From contig CAVPOX010000015.1 of the NCBI GenBank assembly GCA_963707075.1, positions 1-64,000 on the forward strand: 64,000 nt of DNA. The letters are read 5' to 3'. Shown here piece after piece: positions 60,293-64,000 of the stretch. Source of the stretch: CAXMQZ01 sp963707075 (lineage in GTDB: Bacteria; Acidobacteriota; Thermoanaerobaculia; Multivoradales; JAHEKO01). The position numbers and the translations under genes are program-made. The notes below the pieces were generated by a model, which did not search any database, was not told the origin of the DNA, and worked only from the letters and a program-made list of their open reading frames with translations. Each line of letters starts with the position of its first letter. Within the stretch, counting starts at the first letter, position 1.

Positions 60293-60976
60293 ATGTCCGA
60301 ATCTACAAGGCTGGAGAAAGTCGAGACCACCGTCGAGGGGCGGTACTGGGTGCGCGAGGCCGCCACGACAGTCGCGTCGCCGGTGTTGGTGGGGTTTCAT
60401 GGTTATGGCGAAGACGCCGAAGCTCTGCTGCGCGAAATCAACCTCATCCCCGGAGTAACCGATTGGACGTTGATCGCGATTCAGGCTCTCCATCCGTTCT
60501 ACAGGGGGCGAACCGGTGAGGTCGTGGCGAGCTGGATGACCCACCTCGACCGCGAATCGGCGATCCGCCACAACGTCGCCTATGTCGCGAAGGTGCTCGA
60601 CCAGGAGTCGGTTCCTGCCGGCAGAGGTGACGGGCCACCTCTGGTTTTTGCAGGATTTTCCCAGGGAACAGCCATGGCCTATCGTGCCGCCGTGGGAGCT
60701 GGTCGGGCGTGTCGAGGAGTCGTTGCCCTGGGAGGAGATGTGCCTCCGGAACTGGCCGACGGTGCCCTGTCAGGCCTTCCAGTGGCCCTGATCGGACGCG
60801 GCTCCCGTGACGAGTGGTACACGGAGGAGAAGCTGGCTCAGGACGTCGAGATACTCCAATCTCAGGGCGTGTCGTGTCGTCCCGTCCGCTTCGAGGGTGG
60901 TCATGAATGGACGGACGGATTTCGGGCGATGGTGGCGCGGTTTCTCGCAGGTCTGCGACCCGACTTCGAATCCTGA
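60293..60976 (+). CDS. Phospholipase/carboxylesterase-type alpha/beta hydrolase
   Basis: A 227-residue cytosolic serine hydrolase of the carboxylesterase/thioesterase family (YpfH/PLT type). Oxyanion-side GFHGYGEDA, nucleophile Ser123 in GFSQGTAMAY, Asp in RGSRDEWY and His in EGGHEW. The natural substrate is unknown. It is in line with the trp genes and probably transcribed with them by read-through. Confidence 0.88.
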   Translation: MSESTRLEKVETTVEGRYWVREAATTVASPVLVGFHGYGEDAEALLREINLIPGVTDWTLIAIQALHPFYRGRTGEVVASWMTHLDRESAIRHNVAYVAKVLDQESVPAGRGDGPPLVFAGFSQGTAMAYRAAVGAGRACRGVVALGGDVPPELADGALSGLPVALIGRGSRDEWYTEEKLAQDVEILQSQGVSCRPVRFEGGHEWTDGFRAMVARFLAGLRPDFES

Positions 60977-60994
60977 AGAGTCGAGCAGCGTGAC

Positions 60995-61423
60995 CTAACC
61001 CGAACCCGACAGGTCGAGGTCGGTATCTGCCGGCAGAACCTCGATCCGTGTGATCAGCGCGGGTTCCGGAGCACTCCAATCGACCGTCAGTTGGAAGGCG
61101 ATCTTCATTCCCGGGGAAATATCCTGCAACTCGACCGACTCGGCGACGGTGAACGGCATCGTCATCGATTTCATACCCACGACATCGCCCTGAATACCGA
61201 CGAAGTCCGGGATGGCCTCGTGATGAATCGACAGTTGGGTGCTGCCGATGCTCTTCTCCTTTATCTGGCGGACCACTCCCCGGACCTCGTACTCTGCTGG
61301 CGGGGCAACTGCCTGGTCGGCTGTTTTCTGTCCGCAAGCCGACAGCAGAATCGTCCAGACCGTGAAGCAGAACGCGACTGAACCCTTCCACACCGGAAGT
61401 CTCCAGATCGGTGCGAGGTGCAT
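60995..61423 (-). CDS. CusF-like copper-binding lipoprotein
   Basis: A 142-residue lipoprotein with lipobox LLSAC and a small OB-fold copper-binding domain of the CusF type, seen in GVVRQI, SIHHEAIPDF and the ligand-bearing GMKSMTMPF (Met, Met, with a Trp partner later). These proteins carry Cu(I)/Ag(I) or belong to Cu delivery near SenC/Sco. No copper efflux pump is next to it. ATG 61423 gives a clean signal; GTG 61477 and ATG 61456 are other starts and would overlap the small ORF upstream. Confidence 0.8.
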   Translation of the reverse strand: MHLAPIWRLPVWKGSVAFCFTVWTILLSACGQKTADQAVAPPAEYEVRGVVRQIKEKSIGSTQLSIHHEAIPDFVGIQGDVVGMKSMTMPFTVAESVELQDISPGMKIAFQLTVDWSAPEPALITRIEVLPADTDLDLSGSG

Positions 61424-61439
61424 CGAGGCGGAATGGGGG

Positions 61440-61565
61440 TTATGTGTCGTCGTCATCGTCGGCCACGGGTGGACCACCGGTCAGTATGCGATACAGACAA
61501 TAGCCCGTCAGGGTAGTGACACACGCCATGCTGAAGATCATGAAGAAGAACGCGAAAGATGTCAT
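61440..61565 (-). CDS. 41-residue single-helix membrane peptide (MetS-like)
   Basis: A 41-residue peptide: one hydrophobic helix (AFFFMIFSMACVTTLTGYCL) followed by YRILTGGPP and a run of five Asp. It starts ATG at 61565 and overlaps the NSS transporter stop by four bases (ATGA). Small one-helix subunits such as MetS accompany some NSS carriers (MetP of Corynebacterium) and are needed for their activity. Size and position support this; the family match is inference. The CusF-like gene follows. Confidence 0.7.
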   Translation of the reverse strand: MTSFAFFFMIFSMACVTTLTGYCLYRILTGGPPVADDDDDT

Positions 61566-63139
61566 TGGGCGTTTCCTCCGTTCGGGCCATCGTCGCGTCT
61601 GGACCATGCCTTGCGCACCATAAGGAAACCCACCATCACCATCAACAGCAGCAGAAAACGGCTGAACCAGAGGTAGGGAATGGTCGAAGCATCAGTGACA
61701 TTTTGCATCAGCAGAATGGGGATGGCCTGGGTGACGCTCCACCAGCCCAGAAGGATCAGCAGAAAGGCTGGAGTGACCCATTTCATGATGACCTTGTAGA
61801 TTCCGGGAATCTTCAGGTCGGCACCCTTGTGGAGCTCGTCCCAGCCACGGTCGATACCGAAGATGAAGGAGAAGAGGATGATCTCGATGGCCGCGAAGAC
61901 GACCAGCCCGAAGGTTCCCGCCCAATAGTCCCATTCCTGGTGGACGCCCTTGTGATAGAAGATCACGTGGAACATCCCGAGTCCCAGGCCGAGTGCGCCA
62001 ACCAATCGCACGGCCTTCTTGCGGTTGAATCCCAACTCCTCTTGCAGGAAGGCGATGGTGGGGCTGGCCAGGGCGACACTCGACGTGATGCCGGCAATGA
62101 ATAGCAGAAAGAACCACATGAAAGCAGCGAGTCGGCCCAGAATCTCGGGTCCCGGCAAACCCTGAAACACAACGCCCATCGCGACGATGCCGAGGTCGTA
62201 CGCACCTCGGTTGGCGATGGCGGTGGCTCCGGTGATGCCAAAGAAGACGACGGCCGCCGGGATGGCGATGGTGCCACCCAGCACGACCTCGGCAAACTCG
62301 TTGGTGGCTGCGGTGGAAAGACCCGTAAGCGTGACGTCGTCCTTCTTGCGCAAGAAAGAGGCATAGGTCTGAATGCTGCCCATTCCCACCGACAGGGTGA
62401 AGAACATTTGTCCCGCCGCCGCCAGCCAGACCCGGGCGTTGCCCAGACTTTGCCAGTCCGGGTTCCAGATGAAGTTGAGGCCTTCTGCCGGGGACGCCTC
62501 CATTGTGGGCAGAGTGAGGACGCGGGCCAGGAGCATGAAAGCGAACAGAAACAGAATGGGCATACCGATCAACGCCAGTTTCTCGATCCCACCACTGATG
62601 CCTCGCGACAGGACCCAGACCAGGAAAGCGATGGTGACCAGGAAGAAGGCGAGGGCCACGAGGCCGCCGTGCGATGACGTCGACGTGATGTCCTGGTAGG
62701 TTGTGAGATACCCGCCCATTTCTTCGACACTGTTCATGCCGAAGTAGTCGCCGATCAGGCTCAGAAAGCTCAACCCCAACATCCACGAGACGGTGTAGGT
62801 GTAGACGATGAAGATCACCAGGGGGCCGACGAAACCGAAGACTCCGACGTACTTGGCCCATTTCTTCTTGCGATCGGTCAAGACGTCGAACATGCCCGGA
62901 ACCGACCCGTGACCGTGAGTTCCGCCATAGCGCCCGATACCCCATTCGATCCACATCAGGGGTATTCCCAATAGCAGAAAGGAGATGAAGTACGGGATCA
63001 TGAAGGTCCCGCCACCGTTCTGTGCCGCCTGCACTGGAAAGCGCAGGAAGTTTCCCAGGCCAACGGCATTGCCGGCCATGGCCAGGACCAGTCCAATTCG
63101 CGTGCCCCATCGTTCCCGCGAGTGTTGCTCGACGCTCAC
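61562..63139 (-). CDS. Neurotransmitter:sodium symporter (NSS) family carrier
   Basis: A 525-residue sodium-coupled amino-acid or amine transporter with about eleven to twelve helices and a LeuT fold. Helix 1 has the NSS signature AGNAVGLGNFLRFPVQAAQNGGGTF. Helix 6 holds FFTLSVGMGSIQTYASF, and helix 8 FAGITSSVALASPTIAF. Bacterial members take up Leu, Met, Ala or Trp; the substrate is not readable. Overlaps the 41-residue peptide by four bases. Confidence 0.94.
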   Translation of the reverse strand: MSVEQHSRERWGTRIGLVLAMAGNAVGLGNFLRFPVQAAQNGGGTFMIPYFISFLLLGIPLMWIEWGIGRYGGTHGHGSVPGMFDVLTDRKKKWAKYVGVFGFVGPLVIFIVYTYTVSWMLGLSFLSLIGDYFGMNSVEEMGGYLTTYQDITSTSSHGGLVALAFFLVTIAFLVWVLSRGISGGIEKLALIGMPILFLFAFMLLARVLTLPTMEASPAEGLNFIWNPDWQSLGNARVWLAAAGQMFFTLSVGMGSIQTYASFLRKKDDVTLTGLSTAATNEFAEVVLGGTIAIPAAVVFFGITGATAIANRGAYDLGIVAMGVVFQGLPGPEILGRLAAFMWFFLLFIAGITSSVALASPTIAFLQEELGFNRKKAVRLVGALGLGLGMFHVIFYHKGVHQEWDYWAGTFGLVVFAAIEIILFSFIFGIDRGWDELHKGADLKIPGIYKVIMKWVTPAFLLILLGWWSVTQAIPILLMQNVTDASTIPYLWFSRFLLLLMVMVGFLMVRKAWSRRDDGPNGGNAQ

Positions 63140-63212
63140 TGTTCGGCCTCCCTAGTCTCACCCAAGCGCAGGGGATCTCCCGCTGTCCAGATGGGTCGGC
63201 AGGGTACCTCGG

Positions 63213-64000
63213 TCAATTCGAGCCTGTCAAGGAGGGGTTGGGGCCCTCCAGCTCCGTCTTGAGGGAAAGAAACTGGAGCAAATCCTCGAGGTTGAGGACG
63301 CCAACCAGACGATCACCATCAACGACGAGAAGTCGGGAGTTGCCAGTGCGGCTCATCAGAGTCAGGGCTGCTGTCGCTTCGGATTCGGGGGATATGGTGT
63401 TTGCGGTCGAGCATGGCACCGCGATGGCTCCCACCGTCTGCCGAGACCACTCGCTCTGTGGCAGCTCCTTGATCTGTTGGGTGCTAACGCAACCGACCAG
63501 CCTCTCGTGATCCACCACCGGAAACAGCTTGTAGTGGTGCTTGTAGACGTAATCCTGAACCAGCTCCGCCACAGAAATGGCGCGGGGCACAGCGACGAGG
63601 TCGGTCTTCATGAATCGCTGTACCTTCTCGCCTTCCAGGCCGCCTTTGAGCAGCACCTGCCGGTAGGACATCTGCGCGGCATTCTTCAGAAACATGCCGA
63701 TCAGGCACATCCAGAGGCCACCGACGAAGTCCTGTCGAGCGAGTATCTCGAAGACCCCCAGCGCGATGAGGAAGATTCCGAAACCGCGGCCAATCTGGGA
63801 GGTGATCGATGTCGCCCACCGCAGGTCCTGGCGCCATTGCCACATAATGGAACGCAAAACGCGGCCACCATCCAGAGGAAAGGCCGGAATCATGTTGAAG
63901 ACCACCAGGACGGTGTTGATAAAGGCCAGGTAGCTGAGCACCCCGCTGATGGCGAACGAGCCGGTTGCCATCCAAACAAACCCGGTGAGCAGCAGGCTAC
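63213..64000 (-). CDS. Site-2 protease-like M50 metallopeptidase with CBS pair, 5'-truncated
   Basis: The C-terminal part of a membrane metalloprotease, open to the right edge of the window. The third active-site motif NMIPAFPLDGG is present; the HExxH would lie beyond base 64000. Two helices follow, then a tandem CBS pair (from about MKTDLVAVPRAISVAELV to LLVVDGDRLVGVLNLEDLL), which binds adenosyl ligands. Such S2P-CBS proteins cut membrane-spanning regulators. It lies 73 bases upstream of the NSS gene on the same strand. Confidence 0.88.
   Translation of the reverse strand, partial: SLLLTGFVWMATGSFAISGVLSYLAFINTVLVVFNMIPAFPLDGGRVLRSIMWQWRQDLRWATSITSQIGRGFGIFLIALGVFEILARQDFVGGLWMCLIGMFLKNAAQMSYRQVLLKGGLEGEKVQRFMKTDLVAVPRAISVAELVQDYVYKHHYKLFPVVDHERLVGCVSTQQIKELPQSEWSRQTVGAIAVPCSTANTISPESEATAALTLMSRTGNSRLLVVDGDRLVGVLNLEDLLQFLSLKTELEGPNPSLTGSN

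Noticed and set aside
61692..63161. A 489-residue frame overlapping the NSS transporter
   Set aside because: It is the same strand in another frame, Arg/His-rich and without membrane segments.
1..64000. tRNA, rRNA, CRISPR arrays, insertion sequences, prophage
   Set aside because: I found no GGTTCGAATCC-type arm, no rRNA core, no spaced short repeats and no transposase or integrase.

Overview
The window is a GC-rich, densely coding bacterial chromosome segment with about 55 protein genes. It has no rRNA, tRNA, CRISPR array, insertion sequence or phage gene that I can see. The cell envelope is Gram-negative: there are several lipoprotein signals, a probable outer-membrane barrel protein, c-type cytochromes and exopolysaccharide genes. 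The mix suggests a heterotroph from the Acidobacteriota (Thermoanaerobaculia-like) or a neighbouring phylum: an archaeal/eukaryal-style MetRS, a fused AroDE, sulfatase-fold lipoproteins ending in LRALGYLQ, an FG-GAP propeller with a DGFESGD tail, and TgpA/MoxR/DUF58. That placement is inference, not proof.

Layout. 0.5-6.3 kb: a secreted GH5 glycosidase, two c-type cytochromes, a lactonase-fold propeller and an FG-GAP propeller. 6.3-13.8 kb: a sulfatase-fold lipoprotein, PilZ, metG, an MFS carrier and feoAB. 13.8-19.2 kb: a TPR protein, DUF1801, an M48 peptidase with a helical repeat tail, a thiolase and a SpoIIE-type phosphatase. 19.2-22.1 kb: TRAP genes (TatT lipoprotein plus fused DctQM, with no DctP). 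22.0-30.3 kb, minus strand: recA, nhaC, a 997-residue putative outer-membrane protein, a small Smr protein and an HDAC-fold deacetylase with a C-terminal region that reads like a GNAT fold. 30.5-35.6 kb: murB, a second sulfatase-fold lipoprotein, and a TMEM260-like membrane protein divergent from a DPM1-like glycosyltransferase. 35.7-40.3 kb: lipoprotein, moxR, DUF58 and tgpA. 40.4-46.8 kb: a priming sugar-phosphate transferase and four GT4 glycosyltransferases. 47.0-61.0 kb, plus strand: yceD-rpmF-plsX-fabD-fabG-acpP-fabF-aroDE-trpEGDCFBA-esterase, tightly packed. 61.0-64.0 kb: a CusF-like lipoprotein, an NSS transporter coupled to a 41-residue membrane peptide, and a partial S2P/CBS protease.

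The most coherent pathway block is the 14-kb run joining fatty-acid initiation and elongation to the shikimate and tryptophan pathways; all seven trp genes are present. The envelope genes (murB, priming transferase, GT4 array, mannosyl-transfer pair) form a second theme.

The observations I rate highest are the HDAC-GNAT-like fusion, evidence that feoB (and perhaps nhaC and tatT) starts at an ATC codon, the 41-residue peptide overlapping the NSS transporter, and the three-part 997-residue outer-membrane protein. Several genes sit just downstream of an extended -10 box of the form GCTAyrAT; metG looks leaderless.
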